A DNA stretch of 64,000 nt from Streptomyces sp. LBL (GTDB lineage: Bacteria; Actinomycetota; Actinomycetes; Streptomycetales; Streptomycetaceae). The stretch's first letter is position 1. Every line of letters starts with the position of its first letter. The position numbers were made by a program, and so were the translations under genes. The stretch covers positions 124,001 to 188,000 of the forward strand of contig NZ_JARXYX010000014.1 in the NCBI RefSeq assembly GCF_029893585.1, given 5' to 3'. Below are positions 25,154-33,030 of this stretch, in pieces. The notes below the pieces were generated by a model. It was not told the origin of the DNA. It saw nothing but the letters and a program-made list of their open reading frames with translations, and made no database searches.

Positions 25154-25186
25154 CGTGTGTTGTGTTCCGCCCAACCCGTGGACGGG

Positions 25187-25561
25187 TTACGCCGACTTTC
25201 GGCTGTCCCTCGGATGAACTGCAATGTTCATCGCGCCGGAGCGCAGAACGGCCAGGCGTTCCTCGAGGACCTCTTCGAGTTCCTCGCGGGTACGCCGCTC
25301 CATCAGCATGTCCCAGTGCGTACGCGCAGGCTTGGCCTTCTTCTCTTCAGGGCCGTCGCCGTCGACCAGGAGTGCCTGGGCCCCGCAGACCTTGCACTCC
25401 CACTCCGGCGGGATCTCCGCCTCGACCGAGAAGGGCATCTCAAATCGGTGCCCCTTCTCGCATGCGTACTCCACGGCCTGGCGCGGGGCCAGGTCGATAC
25501 CGCGGTCCGTCTCGTAGCTGGTCACCACGAGGCGCGTGCCGCGAAGAGCTCGCTCACTCAT
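25187..25561 (-). CDS. rbpA: RNA polymerase-binding protein RbpA
   Basis: Actinobacterial transcription activator that binds RNA polymerase and group-1 sigma factors and stabilises the open complex. 124 residues: N-terminal tail and core (MSERALRGTRLVVTSYETDR ... RQAVEYACEKGHRFEMPFSVEAEIPPEWECKVCG) with the Cys/His zinc site, and the C-terminal sigma-interaction domain (THWDMLMERRTREELEEVLEERL). Full length. Upstream lies a sigma-R promoter (25623-25649), matching what is known for S. coelicolor rbpA, which is induced by thiol-oxidative stress. Confidence 0.97.
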   Translation of the reverse strand: MSERALRGTRLVVTSYETDRGIDLAPRQAVEYACEKGHRFEMPFSVEAEIPPEWECKVCGAQALLVDGDGPEEKKAKPARTHWDMLMERRTREELEEVLEERLAVLRSGAMNIAVHPRDSRKSA

Positions 25562-25622
25562 GAATCGTGCCTCCCGGGCTTGTCGCCCACAGGACAGGTG
25601 TCGCTGTCGTCGTCATCCGGTC

Positions 25623-25649
25623 AACGTCCGGTCGGCGGTAAAGATTCCC
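25623..25649 (-). promoter_or_regulatory. Sigma-R promoter of rbpA
   Basis: On the minus strand GGGAAT (25644-25649), exactly 18 bases, then GTT (25623-25625): the sigma-R consensus GGAAT-N18/19-GTT. It lies 62 bp before the rbpA start, so disulfide stress should raise rbpA expression. Confidence 0.88.
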
Positions 25650-25828
25650 GTTCCGGGTCCCGTCCCGGGCAATGCGTCGCCGTCGTAGCCGCCCCTTGTT
25701 GTACCCACCAGCACCCGGTTTGTCACATCTGCCAGCAGATGTCACCCAGCGCTTCGTCATCTTTGACGCGCAGTAACGGTACGCCTGGAAGGCCAAACGC
25801 GTACACTACAGCGCTTTCGTCTGGAACG

Positions 25829-27184
25829 CTAAATCCTCTCGGGAACAGGGTTGCCCGCGTCACCGATTGCCTGCCGCACCGGAACCCGTGCGAGCAGCAC
25901 GAACCCGATGACGAAGAAGGCCACCAGCGAGATGATCGCGTCCCGATAGCTTCCGGTCAGCTGGTAGGTGATCCCGAACAGCAGAGGACCCAGCCAGCTC
26001 ATGCCCCGGTCGCTCATCTCGTACGCCGAGAAGTACTCGGCCTCCTTGCCCGGCGGGACGAGATGCGAGAACAGGGAGCGGGACAGCGCCTGGCTGCCGC
26101 CGAGGACGAGCCCGATCCCGGCAGCCAGGACGAAGAACCACGCCGGAGCCCCGGCCGGGAGGAAATAGCCGGCCGCCAGGGTCACCGTCCAGGCCACCAG
26201 CGAGCCCAGGATCGTGCGCTTGGCCCCGTAGGCCCGGGCCAGCCGGCCCATGCCCAGGGCTCCCGCCACCGCCAGCAGCTGGACCAGCAGGACCGCGACG
26301 ATGAGCGTCGACTGTCCGAGGCCGAGTTCCTCGGAGCCGTAGATCGACGCCTGGGAGATCACGGTCTGGATGCCGTCGTTGTAGACGAGATAGGCCAGTA
26401 GGAAGGCGAGAGTCAGCGGGTGGCGGCGCATGTCGCGGACGGTCGCGGCGAGCTGACGGAAGCCGGGAGTCGTGGGCTCACCGGCGGGTTTCGGCTCGCG
26501 GTGGCGGTCGCGCAGGCGCCGTAGCGGGACGAGGGCGAAGGCGCCCCACCACAGGCCGGCGGAGGCCAGACAGATACGGACCGCCGCGCTCTCCGACAGG
26601 CCGAAGGACCCGTGGCCGGTGTAGAGGACGAGGTTCGCGATCAGTATCAGGGAGCCCGCCGCATAGCCGAAGGCCCAGCCCCGCGAGGAGACCGCGTCGC
26701 GCTCCTCGGGCGGGGCGATCTGCGGGAGGTAGGAGTTGTAGAGCATCATCGCCACGGACTGGGCCGCGTTCGCCACCACCAGCAGGAGGCCGCCGAGCAG
26801 ATAGCGGTCGCCGCCGAGGAGGAACATGGCCGTCGTGGCGGCGGCCCCGGTGTATGCGGCGGCCGCCAGGAGGGGCTTCTTGCGGCCGGTGCGGTCCGCG
26901 GCCGCGCCCACCAGGGGCATCACCACAACGGCCACGATCACCGACAGGGACACCGAATACGCGAAGAAGGAGCCGGCTCGCACCGGGATCCCGAGAGGAT
27001 GGACGAAGCCGTCCGTGTCCGCCGCCTCGTCGGCCACCGACGTCAGATACGGGCCCAGGAACACGGTCAGTACGCTCGTCGAGTAGACGGAGCACGCCCA
27101 GTCGTAGAAGTACCAGCCGCGCTGCTCGCGCCGTCGCTCGCCGACCGCGTCGTCCGCTTCCGTCCGCACGGTGTCGGTGCCCAC
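25829..27184 (-). CDS. MFS transporter, Atg22/UMF1 type
   Basis: A 451-residue protein with about 12 membrane helices. The N-terminal signature GWYFYDWACSVYSTSVLTVFLGPYL is that of the UMF1/Atg22-like branch of the major facilitator superfamily; AADRTGRKKPLL is the helix 2-3 motif. I chose GTG 27184 (behind GAGGGG) over 27238. It lies downstream of the GDPD gene on the same strand with 72 bp between. In yeast Atg22 exports amino acids from the vacuole; bacterial substrates are mostly unknown, and glycerophosphodiester products are a possible guess only. Confidence 0.85.
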   Translation of the reverse strand: MGTDTVRTEADDAVGERRREQRGWYFYDWACSVYSTSVLTVFLGPYLTSVADEAADTDGFVHPLGIPVRAGSFFAYSVSLSVIVAVVVMPLVGAAADRTGRKKPLLAAAAYTGAAATTAMFLLGGDRYLLGGLLLVVANAAQSVAMMLYNSYLPQIAPPEERDAVSSRGWAFGYAAGSLILIANLVLYTGHGSFGLSESAAVRICLASAGLWWGAFALVPLRRLRDRHREPKPAGEPTTPGFRQLAATVRDMRRHPLTLAFLLAYLVYNDGIQTVISQASIYGSEELGLGQSTLIVAVLLVQLLAVAGALGMGRLARAYGAKRTILGSLVAWTVTLAAGYFLPAGAPAWFFVLAAGIGLVLGGSQALSRSLFSHLVPPGKEAEYFSAYEMSDRGMSWLGPLLFGITYQLTGSYRDAIISLVAFFVIGFVLLARVPVRQAIGDAGNPVPERI

Positions 27185-27256
27185 CCGTGCCCCTCGCTTC
27201 CCCGTGAAGGTCCCGCGCGAGGGCGGAGGGAAGGGCACCCGGACACCCGCCGGGTG

Positions 27257-28024
27257 TCAGACCCAGATGCCCCGGTCCTCCATGACCGTGCGCAGTGTGT
27301 CGATGTGATCGGTCATGATGCCATCGACGCCCAGGTCCAGGAGCCGGTGCATGCGCTCGGGTTCGTTCACCGTCCACACGTGTACCTGGAGCCCGAGCGT
27401 GTGGGCGGTGCGCAGGAAGCGGTGGTCGACCACCTGGATGCCGGACTGGGCCTCCGGCACCTGCGCGGCCACCGCCGACCGGCGCACCGCGGCCGGCAGT
27501 CCCCAGGAACGCAGCCGCAGGTTGAGCACCCCGCGAGTGCCGTACGATGTCGCCAGGCGCGGCCCGGCCAGCCGCTGGGCCCGTGCCGCGCGAGCCTCCG
27601 CGAAGGAGCCGAGGCAGATCCGGTCCCAGGAGTTGGTGCGCTCGATCAGCTCCAGGAAGGGGAGGAGGGCGGGCTCCGCCTTGACGTCGACGTTCCAGCG
27701 CACCCCGGGGAAGGTCTCCAGGAGTTCCTCGAAGAGGGGGACCGGTTCCCTGCCCGCCACGCGTGCGCGGCGCACCTCCGCCCACGGCAGGTCGGCGATC
27801 CGGCCCGCCCCGTCCGTCACCCGGTCCAGTGTCGCGTCGTGGAACGCGACGAGCCTGCGGTCGGTGGTGGCGTGGACGTCGGTTTCCAGATAGCGGTAGC
27901 CCGCCTCGATCGCGCGCCTGAACTGCGAGGTGGTGTTCTCCAGGCCGTCGGCCGCTCCGCCGCGGTGAGCGAAGGCGATCGGGCCGGGATGGTCGAGGTA
28001 GGGGTGGCGTATCCGGGGGGTCAC
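27257..28024 (-). CDS. Glycerophosphodiester phosphodiesterase
   Basis: Splits glycerophosphodiesters into glycerol 3-phosphate and an alcohol. The 255-residue GDPD barrel has all core motifs: IAFAHRGGAADGLENT (catalytic His, Glu), ETDVHATTDRRLVAFHD (ExD and second His), NVDVKAEPALLPFLE and HVWTVNEPERMHRLLDLGVDGIMTD. No signal peptide, so it is intracellular. The GTG start at 28024 overlaps the TGA of the yczE-like remnant (GTGA), showing that the remnant was once the upstream operon gene. Confidence 0.92.
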   Translation of the reverse strand: MTPRIRHPYLDHPGPIAFAHRGGAADGLENTTSQFRRAIEAGYRYLETDVHATTDRRLVAFHDATLDRVTDGAGRIADLPWAEVRRARVAGREPVPLFEELLETFPGVRWNVDVKAEPALLPFLELIERTNSWDRICLGSFAEARAARAQRLAGPRLATSYGTRGVLNLRLRSWGLPAAVRRSAVAAQVPEAQSGIQVVDHRFLRTAHTLGLQVHVWTVNEPERMHRLLDLGVDGIMTDHIDTLRTVMEDRGIWV

Positions 28025-28290
28025 GGTCGCAGTATCGCCCCGCGGGGTGGCCCGGTGGCAACGACCGTGCTGCCGCCGGATGCCGGGCGGACGGCGAAGA
28101 CGCGCAGGAAGAGCTGCGCGAGCGGGCCGATGGACACCGCGTACAGGAGTGTGCCGACGCCGACGGTGCCGCCCAGGAGGAACCCGGTCAGCACGACCGC
28201 CGCCTCGACGGCTGTCCGCGTCAGCCGGATCGAGCGGCCGGTGCGCCGATGCAGGCCGGTCATCAGACCGTCCCGGGGGCCCGGCCCGAA
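28021..28290 (-). pseudogene. YczE-like membrane protein, N-terminal two thirds lost
   Basis: The frame reads FGPGPRDGLMTGLHRRTGRS, then two hydrophobic segments (VEAAVVLTGFLLGGTVGVGTLL, PLAQLFLRVFAV) and stops at 28021. This is the C-terminal third of the about 210-220-residue YczE/YitT-like family that is normally encoded divergently from a MocR regulator. The conserved first four helices are missing: just above 28290 the sequence switches to the regulator's promoter region with no related residues in any frame. An ATG at 28263 could still make an 80-residue stub. The intact stop/start overlap with the GDPD gene shows the 3' junction is ancestral. Confidence 0.75.
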
Positions 28291-28392
28291 GCAAGAGGTC
28301 CTCCTGTGGTGGTAGTGGCCTGACCCGTGACACCCTGAGACGCGAGTGGAGATGTCATCCATGGCCAATTTGGGGAAGGTGGACTGATTTCC

Positions 28393-29898
28393 ATGGCGCA
28401 GTGGACCTCGGCGATGGGTGCGGTGCAGTTGGCGCGGCTGCTCAAGTCCCAGCAGGACCGCCCGGCCGGCCCCGGTACGCGCCGCCCGCCCGCCTATCGG
28501 GCGCTGGCCGACGGCATCCGGCTGTTGGTCCTCGAAGGACGGGTGCCGGTGGCCGCCCGGCTGCCCGCCGAGCGCGAACTGGCCCTGGCCCTGTCCGTCA
28601 GCCGTACGACGGTCGCCGCCGCGTACGAGGCGCTGCGCAGCGAGGGGTTCCTGGAGTCCAGGCGCGGGGCCGGCAGCTGGACGGCGGTACCGGCCGGCAA
28701 TCCGTTGCCTGCCCGCGGACTGGAACCCCTGCCGCCGGAGGCCCTCGGCTCGATGATCGACCTCGGCTGCGCGGCGCTCCCGGCGCCCGAGCCGTGGCTG
28801 ACCCGCGCCGTCCAGGGCGCCCTGGAGGAGCTGCCGCCGTACGCCCACACCCACGGGGACTATCCGGCGGGGCTGCCCGCACTGCGCTCGATGATCGCCG
28901 AGCGGTACACCGCGCGCGGGATCCCGACGATGCCCGAGCAGATCATGGTGACGACCGGTGCGATGGGCGCGATCGACGCGATCTGTCATCTGTTCGCGGG
29001 GCGGGGCGAACGTATCGCCGTCGAGTCGCCGTCCTACGCCAACATCCTCCAGTTGATGCGGGCGGCGGGCGCCCGGCTCGTGCCCGTCGCCATGGCCGAG
29101 GGGCTGACCGGCTGGGACATGGACCGCTGGCGTCAGGTGCTGCGGGACGCGGCGCCCCGGCTGGCGTACGTCGTGGCCGACTTCCACAATCCGACCGGTG
29201 CGCTCGCCGACGAGGACCAGCGGCGGCGGCTGGTGGAGGCGGCGCGGTCGGCCGGGACGGTGCTGGTCGCCGACGAGACGATGAGCGAGCTGTGGCTGGA
29301 CGCGGAGATCGAGGGCGTGATGCCGCGGCTCGTGTGTGCGTTCGACCCGGCCGGATCCACGGTGATCACCGTCGGGTCGGCCAGCAAGGCGTTCTGGGCG
29401 GGGATGCGGATCGGGTGGGTGCGGGCGGCACCGGACGTCATCCGCAGCCTGGTCTCCGCGCGGGCGTACGCCGATCTGGGTACGCCGGTGGTGGAGCAGC
29501 TGGCGGTGAACTGGCTGTTCAGCACGGGGGGTTGGGAGAAGGCCGTCGAGGTGCGGCGGGAGCAGGCGCGGGGGAACCGGGACGCGTTGGTGGCAGCGGT
29601 GCGGAGGGAACTGCCGACGTGGGAGTTCGAGGTGCCCAAGGGCGGGTTGACGCTGTGGGTGCGGGCGGGCGGGCTCTCCGGGTCGCGGCTCGCCGAGGTG
29701 GGGGAGCGGGTCGGGGTACGGGTGCCGTCCGGGCCGCGCTTCGGGGTCGACGGGGCCTTCGAGGGGTATGTGCGGTTGCCGTTCACCGTGGGGGGTGCGG
29801 TGGCCGAGGAGGCGGCGGCGCGGTTGGCTGCGGCGGCGCGGTGGGTGGAGAGCGGGGGATCTGGGGGTGCGGAGGCGCCTCGTACGGTGGTGGCGTGA
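28393..29898 (+). CDS. MocR-type regulator (GntR HTH fused to aminotransferase-like domain)
   Basis: A 501-residue fusion. A GntR-type HTH (residues about 35-95; RALADGIRLLVLEGRVPVAARLPAERELALALSVSRTTVAAAYEAL) is followed by a fold-I aminotransferase-like domain (about 130-480) with DFHNPTGALADE and the PLP-lysine motif GSASKAFWAGMRIGW. MocR proteins use PLP as ligand or cofactor; the yczR-yczE subgroup is divergent from a YczE membrane protein, as here, but its partner is reduced to a remnant. The regulator itself looks complete. ATG 28393 was taken; the upstream spacer holds a second ATGGCCAA-like duplication but no obvious extra start. Confidence 0.88.
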   Translation: MAQWTSAMGAVQLARLLKSQQDRPAGPGTRRPPAYRALADGIRLLVLEGRVPVAARLPAERELALALSVSRTTVAAAYEALRSEGFLESRRGAGSWTAVPAGNPLPARGLEPLPPEALGSMIDLGCAALPAPEPWLTRAVQGALEELPPYAHTHGDYPAGLPALRSMIAERYTARGIPTMPEQIMVTTGAMGAIDAICHLFAGRGERIAVESPSYANILQLMRAAGARLVPVAMAEGLTGWDMDRWRQVLRDAAPRLAYVVADFHNPTGALADEDQRRRLVEAARSAGTVLVADETMSELWLDAEIEGVMPRLVCAFDPAGSTVITVGSASKAFWAGMRIGWVRAAPDVIRSLVSARAYADLGTPVVEQLAVNWLFSTGGWEKAVEVRREQARGNRDALVAAVRRELPTWEFEVPKGGLTLWVRAGGLSGSRLAEVGERVGVRVPSGPRFGVDGAFEGYVRLPFTVGGAVAEEAAARLAAAARWVESGGSGGAEAPRTVVA

Positions 29899-29900
29899 AT

Positions 29901-29950
29901 TGGGGTGGGGTGGCGTGAGGTGGCGTGAGGTGGGGTGGGGTGGGCGGTGG
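29901..29950 (+). repeat. G-rich low-complexity tract behind the mocR gene
   Basis: TGGGGTGGGGTGGCGTGAGGTGGCGTGAGG-like units (10-bp period) run for 50 bases between the converging mocR and FtsK-like genes. Four or more G-runs of three to four make it a G-quadruplex candidate on the plus strand. No hairpin terminator was seen between these genes. Confidence 0.6.
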
Positions 29951-30072
29951 GTTCGCTTGCCCGCCCTTGGTGGGTGCGGTTGCGCCCACCCGTGCCGTCC
30001 CGCCGGCAGGACTGCCCGCAGCCGCGGCGGATGGTGAGCGGCGCCAGTAGCCGCCGGCCGCGGGTGCGGTTG

Positions 30073-31836
30073 CTATGAGGTCTCCGCCGCTACGGCTTCC
30101 GGCTGTGCCGGTTCCGGGCGTGCTGCTTCCGGGCGTGCTGCTTTCGGGCGTACCGCTTCCGTTGGAATCGCTTCCGGAACCGCTTTTGTTGAAACCGCCT
30201 CCGTCGCCATCCCCGTCGTCACTCCCGTCGTTGCCACCGCCTCCTTTGGAACTGCCTCCTTTGGAACTGCCTCCTTTGGAACTGCCTCCTTTGGAACCGC
30301 CGTCGGCAGGTTCTCGCCGTCCGCCGGTGTCGTCCTGGGGGGCAGCAACGCCAGCACCGTCTGGCGGTCCGTGTCGCTGGTCGCCTCGTCGTACGGGTCC
30401 GGGGTCGACGGGACCTGGAGGCGGTGGATCGGGCCGGTGCCGAGGCGGGCGTAGCCGCGGCCGGGTGGGACGTGGGCGACCAGGGTGGTGGGCGGGCGCA
30501 TGCCCAGGACCGTCTCCAGTTGCTCACGTGTGGCCGGGCCGAGCACGACCCGCGCGCGCGTGTGCCGGCGTACCGCGTCGCTCAGGGCGTCCGCGGTGTC
30601 GAACTGGTCGGCGACCACCACCGTGACGTTCGCCGCGCGGCCGTGCCGGAGGGGGACGTGGAGGAGGGACTGTGGGTCCGGGTGGCCTTCGGCGGCGGCG
30701 ATGTGGGCGAACACGCTCGGGCGGTCCAGGAGGATCCACAGCGGCCGCTTGGTGTCGTCCGGCGGCGGATGGCCCGCCTGGCGGGCACGGTTCGCGGCGA
30801 TCAGACGGCGCTCCGTCTCCGTCGTCGCCCACTCCAGGCTGGCCAGCGCCCCGGCCAGTCCGCACTCGACCGCGAGGACGCCGTCCCGGCCGGTGAGGCA
30901 CGCGTACTCGCCGGTGCCGCCGCCGTCGACGATCACCACGTCGCCGTACCGCAGGGCCTGGAGGGTGATCGAGCGGAGCAGGGTGGAGGTGCCGCTGCCC
31001 GGCTGGCCCATGATCAGCAGGTGCGGCTCGGTGGAGCGGATGCCCGTGCGCCAGACGACCGGAGCGGCGTCGCGCTGTTCCTCACCGTAGGCGAGGGGGA
31101 GTGTGCGCTGGACCTCGGAGCGGTCGGTGAAGCCGAGTACCGTCTCGCCGGGGGCGGTGACGAATCGCTGGGCGGCGATGTCGGTGGGCAGCGGGGACAG
31201 CGCGGTGACCGTGAGGTGGTTGCCCTCCTCGTCCCAGGCGAAGTGGTACTCGCGCCCGCGGCCCGACTTGGCGTGCAGCAACTGCTCGATGCGGGTGCGG
31301 GACTCGGCCTCCCCGTCGGTGAAGTACGCCGGGTAGCGGATCACGAGGTGGGTGGTGCGGCCCGTCTCGTCGAACTCGTACGCGGGGAAGGCCGTCTCCC
31401 ACTCGCCGCCGTGCGCGTACAGCGGGGCCGGATCGTCGGCGATCGAGAAATACGGGACGAGGGCCTCGTACAGCGACTGGAGTCGTTGGATCTGCGAGTC
31501 GTCGGGGCCCTCGGGCTTCGACGGCCCGCGGTCCCGGCCCTGCCAGGCTGCCGCCGCCATCAGCGTGATGACAGCGAGCAGTGGGCCGTACGGAGCGAGC
31601 GCCACCACCAGAACCGCTGACGCCACCAGGAACAGCAGCGGCCCGCGCTTGTCCTTGGGAGTCTCGGCCCACCTGCGCCGCCCGGCCGATGCCAGCCGGC
31701 GCAGCCCGCGGGTGATCGTGATCAGCGGGTGGAGGACATCGGTGGTGCTGTCGACCGCCGTCCGGGCCAGCTCCCGGCTCCGGGCGATCTGCGCGCTGCC
31801 TGTGCTCAGGATGCGGGGGAGGGGGCGCCGGGCCAC
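30073..31836 (-). CDS. FtsK/TraB-like membrane ATPase with C-terminal VPKEA repeats
   Basis: A 587-residue protein. Residues about 65-100 are hydrophobic (LLFLVASAVLVVALAPYGPLLAVITLMAAAAW region, two helices). A mixed domain (about 120-260) leads to a P-loop ATPase core (about 275-490): LLIMGQPGSGTSTLLRSI, DVVIVDGGGTGEYACL, RPLWILLDRPSVFAH and NVTVVVADQFDTAD. The usual Walker A Lys is Thr in GQPGSGTST. The C-terminus is a degenerate tail with four perfect AVPKE repeats encoded by the 15-bp tandem repeat at 30245-30303. A small membrane protein precedes it in the same direction, as in Streptomyces relatives resembling plasmid tra/spd pairs. DNA- or protein-pumping is only a guess. Confidence 0.75.
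   Translation of the reverse strand: MARRPLPRILSTGSAQIARSRELARTAVDSTTDVLHPLITITRGLRRLASAGRRRWAETPKDKRGPLLFLVASAVLVVALAPYGPLLAVITLMAAAAWQGRDRGPSKPEGPDDSQIQRLQSLYEALVPYFSIADDPAPLYAHGGEWETAFPAYEFDETGRTTHLVIRYPAYFTDGEAESRTRIEQLLHAKSGRGREYHFAWDEEGNHLTVTALSPLPTDIAAQRFVTAPGETVLGFTDRSEVQRTLPLAYGEEQRDAAPVVWRTGIRSTEPHLLIMGQPGSGTSTLLRSITLQALRYGDVVIVDGGGTGEYACLTGRDGVLAVECGLAGALASLEWATTETERRLIAANRARQAGHPPPDDTKRPLWILLDRPSVFAHIAAAEGHPDPQSLLHVPLRHGRAANVTVVVADQFDTADALSDAVRRHTRARVVLGPATREQLETVLGMRPPTTLVAHVPPGRGYARLGTGPIHRLQVPSTPDPYDEATSDTDRQTVLALLPPRTTPADGENLPTAVPKEAVPKEAVPKEAVPKEAVATTGVTTGMATEAVSTKAVPEAIPTEAVRPKAARPEAARPEPAQPEAVAAETS
30245..30303 (-). repeat. 15-bp tandem repeat in the 3' end of the FtsK-like gene
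   Basis: Four copies of TTTGGAACTGCCTCC (plus-strand reading), the last with one change, encode AVPKE x4. The copies are otherwise identical, which points to recent slippage expansion. Confidence 0.9.
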
Positions 31837-31873
31837 TTCTGTCTCCTGGTGATGCGTGCGGGCGTGGGGGGCG

Positions 31874-32068
31874 TCAGAACTTGATTCCGCCGAGGAGGCT
31901 CGCCAGGCTCTCGCTGCCGGCCTTGATGCTCGGAGCGATGGCCGTGCTCGAGAGGAAGAAACCGAACATGACCGAGACCGTGCAGTGCGACGCCTTCAGG
32001 CCGTCCTTGCGGAAGAAGAGGAAGACGATGATGCCGAGAAGGACCACGCCTGAGATGGACAGGATCAT
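31874..32068 (-). CDS. Small two-helix membrane protein, partner of the FtsK-like ATPase
   Basis: A 64-residue protein starting MILSISGVVLLGIIVFLFFRKDGLK, with helices at residues about 4-20 and 31-47 (MFGFFLSSTAIAPSI) and a short C-terminal tail (GGIKF). AGGAG precedes the ATG at 32068. Its codon use is less GC-rich than its neighbours. It lies 37 bp before the FtsK-like gene in the same direction; the pair recalls small Spd/SpdD-type membrane proteins beside TraB in Streptomyces plasmids. The palindrome at 32127-32139 may control it. Confidence 0.75.
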   Translation of the reverse strand: MILSISGVVLLGIIVFLFFRKDGLKASHCTVSVMFGFFLSSTAIAPSIKAGSESLASLLGGIKF

Positions 32069-32126
32069 TTGCGTTCTCCTGGTTTGTGGGGACAGTCACC
32101 ATGAGTACTTCCAGGATCACAGCATG

Positions 32127-32139
32127 TATCTATACGATA
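32127..32139. promoter_or_regulatory. Short inverted repeat in an AT-rich promoter region
   Basis: TATC-TATAC-GATA lies 59 bp upstream of the 64-residue membrane protein and 200 bp before the ankyrin gene, in the least GC-rich piece of this neighbourhood. Its shape resembles GntR-type operators of Streptomyces plasmid transfer genes. No regulator is encoded next to it. Confidence 0.4.
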
Positions 32140-32337
32140 AAAGGTGCAACTGGGTGGTTTTCGGTTGATTTACCCCAGGCGGCGGAGTCGTCCTGGGCCG
32201 GTTGGCCGGTTGGGCCGGTCGCCGGCGCCCGACCGCGGCTGCGGTGATCTTTACCTCCGGCGCAACGGGTCATGTGCGGCGCGAGCCAGTACCCTGGCGA
32301 TTCACCTGAACGGTTGCATGGAGAGGCGGTCCGCCCG

Positions 32338-32730
32338 ATGAGTGAAGCCCCCGACCCCGAGGTCGTGGAGCTCGCGACCAAGGTCTTCGAGCTGGCCCGA
32401 CGGGGGCAGACCGAGGCGCTCGTGGCGTACGTGGACGCGGGCGTTCCGGCCAACCTGACCAACGACCGCGGTGACTCCCTGGTGATGCTCACCGCGTACC
32501 ACGGTCACGCCGACGCCGTACGCGCTCTGCTCGCCCGGGGTGCCGAGGCCGACCGGATCAACGACCGGGGCCAGACCCCGCTCGCCGGGGCCGTCTTCAA
32601 GGGTGAGGAAGAAGTGATCAACGCTCTTCTGGAGGCTGGCGCCGACCCCGCGGCGGGCACGCCGTCGGCCGTCGACACGGCCCGGATGTTCGGCAAGACG
32701 CAGTTGCTCGACTTGTTCGGCGCACACTGA
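32338..32730 (+). CDS. Ankyrin-repeat protein
   Basis: A 130-residue protein made of about three ankyrin repeats (VPANLTNDRGDSLVMLTAYHGHADAVRALLARGAEADRIND..., GQTPLAGAVFKGEEEVINALLEAGADPAAGTPS). ATG at 32338 (MSEAPDPEVVELATKVF) is chosen over the upstream open frame, which is non-coding in character. A hairpin at 32736-32753 follows. Ankyrin proteins bind partners; none is identified here. The HEAT-repeat gene downstream is another scaffold-type protein. Confidence 0.88.
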   Translation: MSEAPDPEVVELATKVFELARRGQTEALVAYVDAGVPANLTNDRGDSLVMLTAYHGHADAVRALLARGAEADRINDRGQTPLAGAVFKGEEEVINALLEAGADPAAGTPSAVDTARMFGKTQLLDLFGAH

Positions 32731-32735
32731 AGCAC

Positions 32736-32753
32736 CTGCCCTGACCAGGGCAG
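32736..32753 (+). terminator. Small hairpin after the ankyrin gene
   Basis: CTGCCCT (32736-32742), loop GACC, AGGGCAG (32747-32753), six bases after the stop. A weak terminator candidate. Confidence 0.5.
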
Positions 32754-32925
32754 ACACAGAGAACGGGGGAGGCGGTAGCGGGCCGCCGAAATTTCGGTCG
32801 CGGCGGATGGAACTGCCGAGTCATCATGACCTCGTGGTTCACGGACGTGATGGCCGGGCGGAAGATGCCGCGCCGCGCGGACCGTGACGCGGTCCGCATG
32901 GGCCACCGACGAGAGGCAGAGGAAG

Positions 32926-32985
32926 ATGGCTTACAGCAAGCAGGAAACGGCGGGCGCCCCGACGTGTTGTCACGCGGCCAGGTAA
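32926..32985 (+). CDS. 19-residue leader-like peptide before the HEAT gene
   Basis: ATG at 32926 opens a 19-codon frame (MAYSKQETAGAPTCCHAAR) ended by TAA, with GAGG nine bases upstream (32913-32916). It lies 45 bp ahead of the HEAT-repeat gene. The two adjacent Cys codons (TGT TGT) and the TAA stop stand out in this GC-rich sequence. A 7-bp hairpin GCGGACC/GGTCCGC (32877-32883, 32891-32897) lies just before it, so an attenuation leader is imaginable. Too short to judge by coding statistics; the rest of 32754-33030 holds nothing else I can support. Confidence 0.35.
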   Translation: MAYSKQETAGAPTCCHAAR

Positions 32986-33030
32986 TGCACGTCCCCGGTT
33001 GCGTCGACGCTTGATGTGAGGCTGTTTCCC

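Noticed and set aside
28300..28330. AGGAGG near 28305 on the minus strand as start signal for a functional short YczE protein
   Set aside because: The TTG behind it is out of frame with the YczE-like residues; the in-frame ATG at 28263 has no good site and would omit four helices.
30073..32068. Integrated conjugative element suggested by FtsK/TraB-like and Spd-like genes
   Set aside because: No integrase, replication gene, Kor regulator or flanking repeats; the pair sits in ordinary chromosomal order.
32826..33014. 62-codon plus-strand frame between ankyrin and HEAT genes
   Set aside because: Overlaps the better supported 19-codon leader-like ORF in another frame, has no pattern beyond random Arg/Gly content and no clear ribosome-binding site.
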